From the NCBI GenBank assembly GCA_038380795.1, contig CM076275.1, positions 2,234,501 to 2,298,500 on the forward strand: DNA of 64,000 nt, in the 5' to 3' direction. The notes under the pieces were generated by a model that did no database searches, was not told the DNA's origin, and saw only the letters and a list, made by a program, of their open reading frames with translations. Every line of letters starts with the position of its first letter. The stretch's first letter is position 1. The position numbers and the translations under genes are program-made. The stretch is from Pyrocephalus nanus (Eukaryota; Chordata; Aves; Passeriformes; Tyrannidae). Positions 22,701 through 34,700 of the stretch are shown here, piece after piece.

Positions 22701-25700
22701 AGGAGATAAAAAAAAAAAAAAAATCAAAAGCATTAGTGTTACATAGTTATTAGTCAGGTCAGGGGGGTGATGTTTATTATGAAAGACTCTGTGAGAAGGG
22801 ATTAACTATACACATTAAAAACCACCCGATACGAGGCATCTGGAAAAACAAGCTTCTTACCATGGAAAAGTACTGAGCTGTTTGTAAACATCCGCGGAGG
22901 GGCCATTGCCAGGGAGGGTGATTATATTTATCTGTGCCTGTCACGGGGCTCTGCCCGGGCTCTTTCCTGATGTGTCCCAGGCACCAGGCCTCTGTCTTGG
23001 CTGTCTCCCTTGCAGAGGTGACAGCTGCCCTCCCCTGCTCCTTCCTGGGCAGCAGAGCCGTGCCCTGTGCCCGGGGCACCACCAGGCTTAGCCCCAAAGG
23101 CTCTGCAGAGCCTTTGGGGCTAAGCCTGGTAGTGCCCCGGGCACGGCTCTGCTGCCCTGCTTCTGCCTGAAGGCACAGGGAGGACGTGGGCAGCTGCCAG
23201 CAGCTTCTTGCATCTGCAGTGATAGCAGTCTACCGATCTGGTGATTTTCATTAATCACATTAGAGCTTGGATTCAAACCGAGTGTGATGGCTGGGTCCCT
23301 GCAAGGAGATGCCCAGGTCGTGCTCCCTGCCCCCGGGGGGCTGGAAGGAGGGGATGCTCGCTCATGCCCTGCCTGTGGTGGCTCTTGAGTCTGCAGCAGG
23401 GAGTGAGAGGTGCCTGGAGGAGGGATTTCTGCCTGAAGGAGGGATTTCTGCTTGGTGGGATTTCTGTGTTGGTGGCACGTCATCACAGTCCTGCCCCCGG
23501 GCTGCAGGGCTGCTGGGGACGAGAGCACGAGCCTCTCTCTGGCTGGTTTGACTGCAGTCATCAAGCCTCTCTGCTGTCCCTGACAGGGAACAGTTGTCAG
23601 TGTCTAAGGAGAGAATATAAGAACAAGGCAAGTGTTGTAATGATAGTAGCCGGTTCTATCTGCCAGCTCCCAGCCATCAGCGGCCCGGGGACTCCCTGGG
23701 ATGCTGCCTCTGAGTCACTGCCTGCACCGCCGTGTTAGTCATTAGCTCCAGAGCTGCTGGAGATCCAAAATACTCACCTGCACTGCTGGAACACATCGTG
23801 GAGGGACTAAAAGCCTGCTTTTTTGGTGCAAACCACCTGCCTGACAGCGCCCCAGCCATCCCCTTTCCCAGCTGGAGAGCCCTGCCCAGCCTCAGCTCCG
23901 CTGCTCATCCCACCAGACATCCTCACGGCCCTTCTCCTTCAGGAGCCGAGGGGACCACAGCTGCAGGCAGGGCTCAGGATGAAGGGGAAACCGCAAATTT
24001 ATACAATTTACGTTATTTTCTGCTTGCCTTGTTTAGATGTTACTTCCGTGTTTTGAAAGATGCCTTTTTATATCTCTTCACGAGGTTTTAGCTCGTTTAA
24101 CAAACATCCTCATGGTTTCCCTTCTACAAAGTAATTCTTCATGCATTGGATCGTGGGTTTTTTTCCCCCTGCAATAGGTGTATAATGGCTCAGTGCAATG
24201 TGAATTTAGCCCTCCTTGCTTTTTAGGAGAGCTTTTATGAGTATGGCCGAGCAAGACTGGACAAGCTTTTATTGGGCTGGAGGAGAAGATCTGTCTCTGT
24301 TGAAAGGTTTGACTGCAGTGGCTTTGTCAGTTTTCCCATGCTGGCACGGGAATAACAGATTAATACCATTGTCTTCTGAATGCTGAGAAGGGACAGACAA
24401 AAATGCTTCTTGTTCCTATTTTAAGTCCTGTTGTTCATTGAATCTTTAACATCCAGCGTTTCGAGAGGAAACAAGACTCAATGAAGAGATGGGAGGCTGG
24501 CTCCCAAATGGACACAGGAGTTCAGGATTTCTCTCCCCACAGGCAAATATTACTGCTGGTTGCACACACACTCCAGGCACTGCCACATTTCAGAGCCTTG
24601 CTACCGAGTACCAACACTCTTCTCATTTCAGAAGGGACTGGAGAAGTGCAATCTAACAGCAGGGAAGCAGGGCTGGGAGCCTAGAGGGGAGTGGGGCTGG
24701 GCACGGAGGTGCCGTCTCAGGCTGATATGGAGACAGTTTGTACAACCAAAAACTATTCCCAGGGCTCCCATTGTTCCCGTTGTTTTCTCTTTCTCTAAAA
24801 ATCCTCGTGACTCATGAGCTACAACAAACAACTTTGTGCTTCAAGGAGTGAAGGGCTAACAGAGCCCACTGGAAGTGAGGAGGGAGCCCTGCGAGCGAGG
24901 CAGCTGGAGACTGCCCCGGTCCCGGCACGGATGGAGGAGGGTGGGTATGGCAGGGAGGGCAGCAGGACACAGCTGCCAGGGCTGCAGTCGGGGAGAAAAA
25001 AGAGCCAAAACCTGAAGACAACCTGTCATCTCACTGTCAGAAAGCACTCCCACACCCACACGTGGTGACTGCTGCTGCCTGTCCTTTGGAGCACCCACAG
25101 CCGGCGCCTGCGATGGCGAGGTCACCACGGAGGGATCCCACGCAGGTACTGTGTGTGTGAGGGAATCGGGGGAGCACTGCAGGTCTCTTGGGTGATGGAG
25201 GGAATGGGTCAAATGTGAGATCTCGGATTGCAGGCTGTGACCAGTCCCTTCCTGCCTCTCCCATCTGCCCTCTCCCTGGTGACCACGGCGTGTTTTCCTG
25301 TGTGTGAGTGAATCAAAGAGCCTGGAAATCGATTGCATGGAAAGGTGGCAGAGAGGCTCTGAGAGGGGCTGGATGGTCATGGAGGAGGGATGGAGTTTCC
25401 AATGCCCGTCATCCTTCCTGTCATGGCAAGGCACCGTGTGCCTGGGCATCTCCTCCCAGGAGCACGTGTTTGTCTCTGAGGTCGTCCAAGTGTTGGACAA
25501 ATGGAAGCTGGTCCATGGAGAGCTCCTGGAGGTGGCTCACAGCTGTTGTAGGGCACTGGGAGAGGCTGCAGGGCTGTCAGTCCAGCATCACAAACTGGTG
25601 GGCTCAAAGGTTGGTGAAGCAGCAAAGATGGGTAATCCAGACCTGTGAGATATGAGGGAGAGGGAAGTTTTCTCCATCTGCTTTTTCTTGCCTGGGGTCT

Positions 25701-28700
25701 GAGGCTGCACAGCCACGCTGACCCTGACTCTGTGTCCCTCTCATTTGGCAATGTGAAGGCAAAAATACCTTGGGATTTTGCAGTTTCGTGTTCTTTTTCC
25801 CCACCTTTAAAGCTGACACTAGGGAAAGGGGAGGCTGGCCCTGGCCATGGGTGTGATGCATCTCCAAGCACCACTAAACCTGCCTGAGGTTCCTGAGCAA
25901 GCAGAGGCAATAAAGGAGCATCTTGGTTTAGCCTTTCCCATTGCTGGCAGATCGATAGGCAATAACCTGGATCCTGCTGCTGGGCTGGAAGGGGAGGACA
26001 GAGCCTGGCCAGGGCTGTGGTGGTGGCAGGGGGAGCAGGGTGCAGGGCAGCAGACAATTCGTCAGCTCCCACGGCTGGGGAGAAACAGTAAACACTCCTA
26101 TTGAGGGAAAATTGCTTGTTTTCTGGTACCCAACTTTTTCTTCACCGCCGGGTCCTCGGTTCATCAGTGCCCAATTTATCCTTTATTTGGTTTTCATAAA
26201 TAATTCAGAAGAGTTTGAGTAGAATAATTGAGTCTTTTCCCAACCCTAATCCCAGACAATTCAAAACAAAAAGACATTTAGATTACAATTTGAGCGTATT
26301 AGCTGTTGGGAGATTTCCAGACAACTGATCTGCTTTCCTTTACAATTTCTGTGCTGTTCTATCATTTCTAAAGTGTTTCTGCTTTGATAGTTAATAATTT
26401 GAGCATATCCAGTTCCTCATGAAAAGACAGAGGCGTCGCTGTGATAAAGTGCGGGCGCGCGCGCTGCCGTCGGATGGGCGAGCTTATCTGTTTTCCAAGA
26501 AGGACTAAATAAATGAAGTAGTGAGATTGCAAATCCAGCCTGCGATGCTCCTTATCTTCAGGGAGATAGATACAATCGTGCTTATTTGGCTTAAAATTAA
26601 AACCAAGCCGCCTGCGCCGATGAGAGCTGAAAAGCCAGAAGGGATGAATTTGGGGGAGGACTTAATGCAGGAAAACAGGAGCCTGGGATCTGCACCGTGC
26701 AGAGGGGAGGAATTACACCCAGGGCTGGTCCCTTTGTGGTGGTTTCCAGTGCCCAGGCTCTTGAGGTTCTGGAGGGGTTTGTATCTGCTGAGAGTGCTGG
26801 GAAGCACTGGTAAGGCTGATCCTTGTCCAGAGCAGCAGGAGGTGCCCCAGGGCACCTGGACTTCTGGACACATGACCCCAGCAAAGAGCTGAGAGCACTA
26901 AAGAAGTTTCCTGATAGCTGTAAGCAAAGGAAAATGAGTGAAGCTTGTGACACGAGGTTTGTATGGAGCTGTTGTGTTTCCTACCCGTGGATGGCAGCCC
27001 CGGGGGTGGCCAGGCCTCCCCAGTGGTGCTGCCAGCTCCTCCCTGGGTTGGTTGCATGACACGTTGCAGGCTTCTCCATCTCCCTCTTCATCAGTAGGAG
27101 GAGGGTGATGGGCCAGGACTTTGGTTTAGAGAAGCTACTGGGTGCCCTGCACCTTTGGAAACCATTCCTGCCTGGCTTTGCCCACAAATCCCAGGGGCAT
27201 GTGTCTCCAGAATGGTGTTTTCTGTAACATCAGTGTGCTGGTGCCAGGGGAAGTTTAGATGGGAATTAAGAAAAATTTCCTCACTGAAAGGATGGTTAAG
27301 CCCAGGGTTGTGGTGGAATCACCACCCCTGGAGGTATTCAAAAGCCATGATGATGTGGCACTTTGGGACATGGGTTAGAGGGGGGCTTGGCAGTGCTGGG
27401 TTAATGGTTGGACTCGATGATCTTAGAGAGCTTTTCCAACCTTACTGATTCCGTGGTTCAGTGGGTTCTGTGGTGGCCAGGACAGGGAGGTGGCACTGCT
27501 CCCCACACTGCCCTCAGCCCGTGTGGTTCAGGGGAGCATCTCATCCACCAAAGCCAGGGGATCCAAGGAAGGACACTTAACTGGGGTTTGCACTGTCCTC
27601 ACTGGAACTGGGCACCAAAACTGGGTTATGGAGGTGCTGTTTGCCCAAGCTGTGACCTGTCAGTGCAGGGCTGGCAAGAACAGGGTGTATTTCTCTGCTG
27701 TGTTGTAGAAAATGAGCTACAGCAGGGTTCCTGTGCTTGTTTGGATACACAGACACAGTGCTGGAAGGACTGTGATGTCTCCCATATCCCTTCTCATGTT
27801 TAATTAATGCCTATTTTAATACTTTTAAAAAAATCTCTCACTCTGGCAGTATATTAAAAGGTTACTCTGGTATCTCCAGCTCTGCTTTTGTAGCACATAG
27901 AGACTTAAAGGACCATGATCTTTCCCAAACTGAGCCTAATCCTGCCTGTAGTATATAGGCTGTTAATTATGTTTGTTGAAGGATGCAGTGAGACTGTCTG
28001 ACCAATTCAAATCAGGTTTATATAGACACAGTCAAAAATGTCTCCAAGCAGCTGCATCAGGAGGAAAGCACCAGGAAAATTCAAAGAGGTCCCAACATAG
28101 CAAAGGTTGTTTATATATTGTATTTAACTCTAATTGGGTTAGCAGCTGAGACTCTGAGGATTAAACAAACTGACCTAAATACTGGTCTCAGTGGTCTTAG
28201 TTAGTGTCTAGTTTCCTGCATCTCAGCCGATTTGGGTTCCCAAATACTCTCCAAAGCATGTTATTTTTGTATCAAAAAATGTGAAACTGTGTTGTATTAT
28301 TTCTTGTGGTTCTGACACAGCAATACTCTTTTGGAGAATAGACTGGGTGAAGAGATTAAACAACATCTGAAGAAAACATCTGATCCATCCCGGCCTCGTG
28401 GAAGGAATGCAGAAGTAGCAGGGATGGAGTGGAGGGAGCGAGATGGTGTCCAGGCAGGATTGCTGGCACTGGCAGTTATTATTCCAGCTAATAGCAGATG
28501 GTAGAGAGGAGAAATCATCCATTTTCATTTACAATTTATTTTTATGCTGCAAGAAGCAGGATTGCTCGAGTCATTGCTGTCAGGCAGCCCTCTGGAAGGA
28601 AAACCTTATTTACCGTGAGGGATATTTTTGGAATGAGTTTTTCATCCTAGTATATTGGGAGAAGATGCTGCAGGGCCAGCAGTGAGATGGAAAATGAGCC

Positions 28701-31700
28701 CATTTACTGACTGAAGGGCTGGAGGATTTTCCTGAAGGAGGGGTCCGGTGTTGATCTCGCAAAGGGTTTGTTGGGTCAGGACACATCTCGGTGGGTTTGG
28801 CTGTGGATGGGTGAGCAGCACCCAGTTTAGCCAGTTATTTTCCACCTTCAGCTGTTGGCTGTCCCTGCTTGGGACGATGAGGGGACATGATGGGGAGACA
28901 AAGGCGCTTGGGGCAGTGGGGTGACATGACAGGGACATGAGGTTCTCAAGGTGATGACGAAACCACAGTGGGGACACGAAGGTGCTCAGGGCAGTGAGGT
29001 GACACAGAGAGGACACAGAGATGCTCAGGGTCACGAGGTGATGTGGTGGCGACATGAAGGTGCTTGGGATGGTGATGCTCTTTGTCTCCTGCAGCTTTTC
29101 ATGTCTCAAGAACATCATTTCCCTTCCCTCACGAGGGCTGAGTGCAGAGAAGCCCAGTTGCAAAACGACACGCTGGAGCCGTACCAGTGGTGATGCAAAC
29201 CCCCAGTGTGCTGTCCCCCAGCCCCTGCCAGACCCCTTCACTCAGGGTGGGTTTTTTTCCTCTGGTGCAGGTTTTCCGCACGGATCTGATAACAGCCATG
29301 AAGATCCCTGACTCCTTCCAGCTGAGCCCTGACGAGTACTACGTCCTGGCTGATCCCTGGAGGCAGGAGTGGGAGAAGGGTGTCCAGGTGCCAGCAAGTG
29401 CCGAGGCCATCCCTGAGCCTGTGGTCAGGTAAGTGAGCGCGGTCCCCTCTGTGGGGTCCCCTTTGAGGGGTCCCCTCTGCCTTGGTGGGTGCACACACTC
29501 GGGGGGCATGCAGAGGTGATGCATGGGAACCTGGGCTTGCACAGGGACCTCCCAAAGCACCCTGAAAAGTCCCTCTCGTGTGCCTGGCTTTTCCTGGGCG
29601 GTGGCCCAGCTCCTTGCTTCCTCTTGGTTGGGGAATTTTCAAAAAGATCCGATAAAATCAAAGGGAGGATAAAAAAGTACCAGCAGAAAACCACCCAGAA
29701 CTCCAGCCTCTGCCTGGCTGGCTGATGCCTCTCTGCCTAGAAACACGTGGCTGTACCGCTGGTATTTCACGGCAGGGGAGCAGGAGTTGGCCCTTAAATT
29801 AAAAACTTCCCTCTTTACTATGTTTGTGTGGATTGGAAACGTGCTGGGCATGCTGAGATTCAGGGCTTGGGAAAAGGAGCCCAGCGAATAGAGAAGCATC
29901 TCCCAGACCTTGCAGAGACGACGTCTGTCAGCCGAGATCGGGGGCTCATTAGCTATTTTAAAATAGGGAACTGGGTTCTAAAATAGACACTTAAACAGCT
30001 GCTCAGGCAAAAGGGAAACGTGGGGGAGCTGCTACCCGCTCCATGTGCGTGTGGGATCATCCCAGGGCAGTGGCCAGAGCTGTGGGGGAGAGGCTGGTGC
30101 TGCTACTGGGGTGAACTGGGCAGGTTGGGAAGGGACCCCAAAACTCCCCGCGGGGTTTGCAGGAGCTCTGGAGCTCCAATGTGTGCCCTTGGTGAGGTGT
30201 GACAGCGGGTGTGCATCCTGCAGAGCGGGGCAGGGTGCCTGGGTGATGCTGGGGCTGCTGTGGGAGCGGGGAGGCTGCAGGGGGGGGGTGTTTTGCCCAA
30301 GGATTGGGGCAGGGAGCAGGCGGAGGCTCCGCTTGTCCCACAGCAACAGCAGCTGCTGCTGCAGCTGCCGACCCCGCTTCTGAAGTAAACTTTTGTGTAC
30401 GCTCCCCTTCCTCCCCCGGGGGAAACAGAGAAAGAAATGAAACTTTAATGAGTCTGAACACATCAAAAGGGAAGTTGTAAAGGGGGCTGTTGAGTTGATT
30501 TAATCCTTGGGAAAGGAAAAAAAAAAACGCAACCCCAAACCGAAAAAAAAAAAAAGAAAACAAAAAAAAAAAAAAAAAAGGAGAGGGGAAAAAAACCCCA
30601 AACTGTGTGTGGAATATCTTTTTTTAGTTGCCTTAGATAGCTAACCACAGGCTGGCCTTGCCAGGGCTCTGCTCCCCAGCTGAGGGCTCGTGCCGGGGCT
30701 GTTTCCAGCCCAAAAGTGATCTCGGTGCTGCCTGGGCTGGCAGTGCCCATTTAGGTCCAGCCTGGCAGTGGCTGTCTGTGGGGTGGGATTTGGCAGACCT
30801 CACAGCCAGGAGCTGCCAGGGCACAGGACAGGCTGAAAATGTGCCCTGCTGCTTGTGTCCAAGCTCTTGATTTTGGGGGTCCTGGGGCAGCTCTGCCAGT
30901 GCCGTGTGTTCCCACACATGGATATTCCTACAGTCACTCCTGGTGCAGGTCATCCCTCCCATGTCCCCATCTCACTCTGTCTCGCTCTGGCACCCACCCT
31001 TTCCTGATATCTTTCACATTTTTCAGGCCACTCTTGTGTCTTCTCTCAGTCCTCTCCTCAAGACAAAGCAGATCCATTTATTTTGAGCTCCCATCCCAGG
31101 TTGTGCTTGCTGGAGTTGTGAACACGTTTGTCAGTCCTCAGGCTTCCCCTGGTTTCACCCACGTCGCCACAGGGACGTGCCCACGGCTTCTGGAGGGGAC
31201 ATCCTGGTGCTGCCCACTCACCTTGAGTGTGAGGTTTCACTTCCACCATCAGATTCTTCTCTGAAGAATTTCCTAATTCTTGGGGTTATTTTGCTTATAT
31301 ATGGTTATTCTCAATCTCAGCACCATTCCATAATCCTTGATGCGTTGCCTCCTGCAATGGTTCCAGCTCTTTCTTCAGTTCCTCAATACCATTTGGTGTT
31401 CAAGCCTTTCTCTCCAAAGAGTTTGTTTTATTTTTAAAGTCTGATAATGTGTATCATGGATATTAGAAAGAAACTCTTCCCTGTGAGGGTGGGCAGGCCC
31501 TGGCACAGGTTACCCAGAGAAGCTGTGGCTGCCCCAGCCCTGGAAGTGTCCAAGGCCAGGCTGGACAGGGCTTGGAGCAACCTGGGATAGTGGAAGGTGT
31601 CCCTGCCCATGGCAGGGGGTAGAACTGGATGATCTTTAAGGTCCCTTCCAACCCAAACCATTCTAGGCTTCTCAGATCTGGCCCATTCTCTTTGACCTCT

Positions 31701-34700
31701 CAAAGATACTTATTGCTGGCTCCATCACTCCCAGCTAATCCCAGGTGGATTTCTGGTTTGCACCATGCCCTGCTCATCCCAACTTGCTCCAGGGATGCTC
31801 TGGGATTGTGCTGCTTACCCAAAGCCTTATCTTCCTTGGAGTTCTTTCCTCTCACCTTGCTCTGTCTGTCTGTCCTGCACCATGTCCCATCTGCCTGGAA
31901 CCATCACTCTTTACTGACGGGACATCAAGCAATCCTGAAGGACTTTTTCCCCAGACTGATGCCTGTTTGGGATATTTTGCCCTTGCTAGTGTGATATGAG
32001 TGGAATGAAGAGCTCATTTTACAGCAGCATCCCAGGGGGACAGGCAGTGACACTGCCAGATTTGTTTTGGTCAGGACAGCATCTCTCCACATGCTCTTCT
32101 CCCTCCCAAAGCATCCCTGCCCTCAGTGTTTTCCCACTTGGGTCATGATGTGAGAGTTGGAGGTGGAGAGGGCAGCGTTGGACTGCCAGGGACAGTACAG
32201 ACTGCAGTTGCTTTCCTATCTCCAGGGTTAGACAACTCCCTCTTGCAGCTTGCCCTGCGTTGGAGAAGTGTCAAGTGTTTTTTTTTTCACAAGAGATGAC
32301 TGTATTTCATCTGCCTAAAGAGAGCAGCCTTAAAATGCCTTACAACTCCATTTACCTCCCTAGTTTAATTGCTTTAATTCACCCCATTCTCCATCCCAGG
32401 TGATGGATGAGCAGGTACCTCTCTGGTCCCACCTGAGCTGCTGTTTTCGCTCCCACCCTGTGGCTGCTGCCCCATGGCCTGAGCATCACTTCCCCCCTTT
32501 GCTTCCTAACTTTCCATTTTCCCTGTTCAAACCAACAAAAAAACACACATAAACCCAGCAGGTCCTCTCTGTGTCAGATATGGACTGTCTGAATTCCTTT
32601 ACTCTGCTGAAAAAAATCCCAGCCCTGATGTTTTCTGCAGACTGGAGATGCTGAACCCAGCATTGCCTCTGTTCCTCACTTTGCTTTCCCCCCCATCTCA
32701 GAGGTGTGACAGAGCATCCCTTGGTAATCCAGTCCTGATGTTGCCAGTTCTGACAGCCGCTTCCATGGGAAATTCCTAGAGGGAGGCAGCAGGGGGGGAG
32801 AAGCCACCAGAGCCCCAGGAGCTGGCGAGCAGGCAAGCGCTGCCTGCAAAATGATACCCAGCCCATCATCCTGAAGCCCAGGGGTCTGATTCCTGGGCTG
32901 AGCCATCACCAGCCAGCGGATTGTGCTGCGGAGTGTGCGGGAATTGCTTCCTGCTCCAGAGGAGGGATCTTGTTCTCCGAAAGGTGCTGCCGTTTACGCA
33001 GCCGCCGCTGCTCTTTTCATCTCCCGCCTGGGCGCTTGGAAACCAGCTCTCCCTGCCCGCACCCCGCCTCGAGGTTTTTGTGCCTCCAAAGCTGAAAATT
33101 AGATTTTTGAAACATCTTGTTTTTACTGGAGCTCTGAAATGTCAAAAGCTTGGGGGGTGAGGCAGAAGGAAAGAGCTGTATTTTAAGGAATGCTTTCCCC
33201 AGAAAGCAGCTGTCTCCAAATGCCTCCGCTGAGAGCCACCTTAAACTCAAGGGTCCTTTCTAGGTTAGCACAAATCACAGTGCAGTTGTGAGGAAAGCGG
33301 TGGGGGAAGAGGTGCAGCATCTCTTGGTGTGGTGTCCCGGGAGGCAAAGATGCTGCCGGTGGCCACCTGCCTGCCAGGGTCTTTAGGCAGTGCGGGAGAG
33401 GAGCTGTTCCCTCTCCGTGATCATTTCTGGCTCATTGCTGCTGAAAAGGGTTTTATTTTGTATGGTAACATGTCTGAGAATTGCCCAAAGCTTGAAGGGC
33501 TCCAGTGTGGTGATAAAAGCTGCTTGCAGTCAGATGGGAGCAGAGGAGGGAGTAGTGGAGGCGAGTTTCCCTCCCAACAGGCAGGCTGGCATCCTCTGCC
33601 CATGGGTCTCCTGGTCACCCACCTGGGATCCCCACTGGCTTTCTGGGACCAGAGATGAGCCTTGCAGCCCCTGTGTGAGCCCTGCAGTTATTTTACACTT
33701 GGGCAAAGTGAGGCACGGAGATTTACACCATAAATCAGTGGCAGAGCCAGGTAGAAGGTCCCAGTCTGGTGTGGGGTGCAGTTGGGTGCTGGATGCAAAG
33801 CTGGCCCATCTCAGCACAGTTTGAGTTTAAGGATTAAGCAGGATGAAGTAAGGGTAAGAGTTATCACCAGTTTTGGAGCAGTGGAGCTGTGGGTACCTCT
33901 CCTGTTGTAAATGGGAAGGAGATGCTTCAGGTGAGCTCTGTCTACCCAGAGCCACCCTGTGATAAACCCAAGAGGAAAGTGGGCTTTGCTGGTTTGCCAT
34001 GGGTGCTCGTAGGAGGCTGTGAAGCCCTCTTTGCACAGTTTGGTGTGCCAGGATCAGACCCAGGCTCGTCCCTTCCCACTGGTGCCAGTGCCAGTGCTGA
34101 TGCTGGCGGAGTGTCGAGCTCACACAGCAGAGCATCCCTTCATAAAGCAGCAGCATCTACATGGGATTTTATGCACCTGTACAGGTTTTATTTCCTCCTT
34201 TATTTAGTGATTTAATGTTTTTGGCATGTGGCTCCTTCCCCAGGCTGACAGGGATGTAAGCAGGATCTCGAGGTGGCTCTTGGATCTTGCATTAAGCCAC
34301 ATTAGTATGTGCTGTAGATTCTGTTTCCTGTGAATTTGCACACAGCGGGAGGACGAGCAGGAAGGCTGCTTCTTGCTGGCAGGCTTCCCAGATATTCTTG
34401 GCATTGCAGATCTATACTTGCATCGTCGCTGTGGCCCTGTTTTAACAGAAAACAGAAAGTGCTGTGGCAACAGGAAGGCACAACCTCGGCGAGCACTAGC
34501 TCGGCGATGGCGGCGGCAGCGGCGCAAACGCCGTCTGCCACGTCGCAGGATGGCTGTCCCTGCCCCATCCTCCTCCCTCAGGTCCCCTCTGCCCCTCTCC
34601 TCTGATGGCCACGTGCAGAGGTCAAGCTGGGCACACATCAAGGTGGTGCAGGGCTCCTGTGCCCGGATCGTGGTGCTGTGGGGCTGCCCGGTCGGTGTTC

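Larger units (their letters stand above)
19789..29270 (+). other. JADE2: JADE2 intron 3
   Basis: The intron is 9.5 kb and phase 0. It contains a 16-base A run (22708-22723), the large inverted repeat at 23047-23157, a 19-bp imperfect triple repeat near 23418-23473, a GATA-rich candidate element (about 26395-26570), a CR1 fragment (27241-27460) and a degenerate minisatellite (28875-29078) that ends about 190 bp before the next exon. I see no additional coding exon. Confidence 0.75.

Noticed and set aside
23047..23157. A microRNA gene at the inverted repeat
   Set aside because: The arms are too long and too perfect, the loop is essentially absent, and I know of no microRNA at this position. 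It is kept only as an inverted repeat.
34507..34605. Retrogene or new first exon beginning [14 protein letters not shown]
   Set aside because: The frame is short and runs into ordinary intron sequence. No poly-A tail, target-site duplication, recognised protein or clear donor was found.
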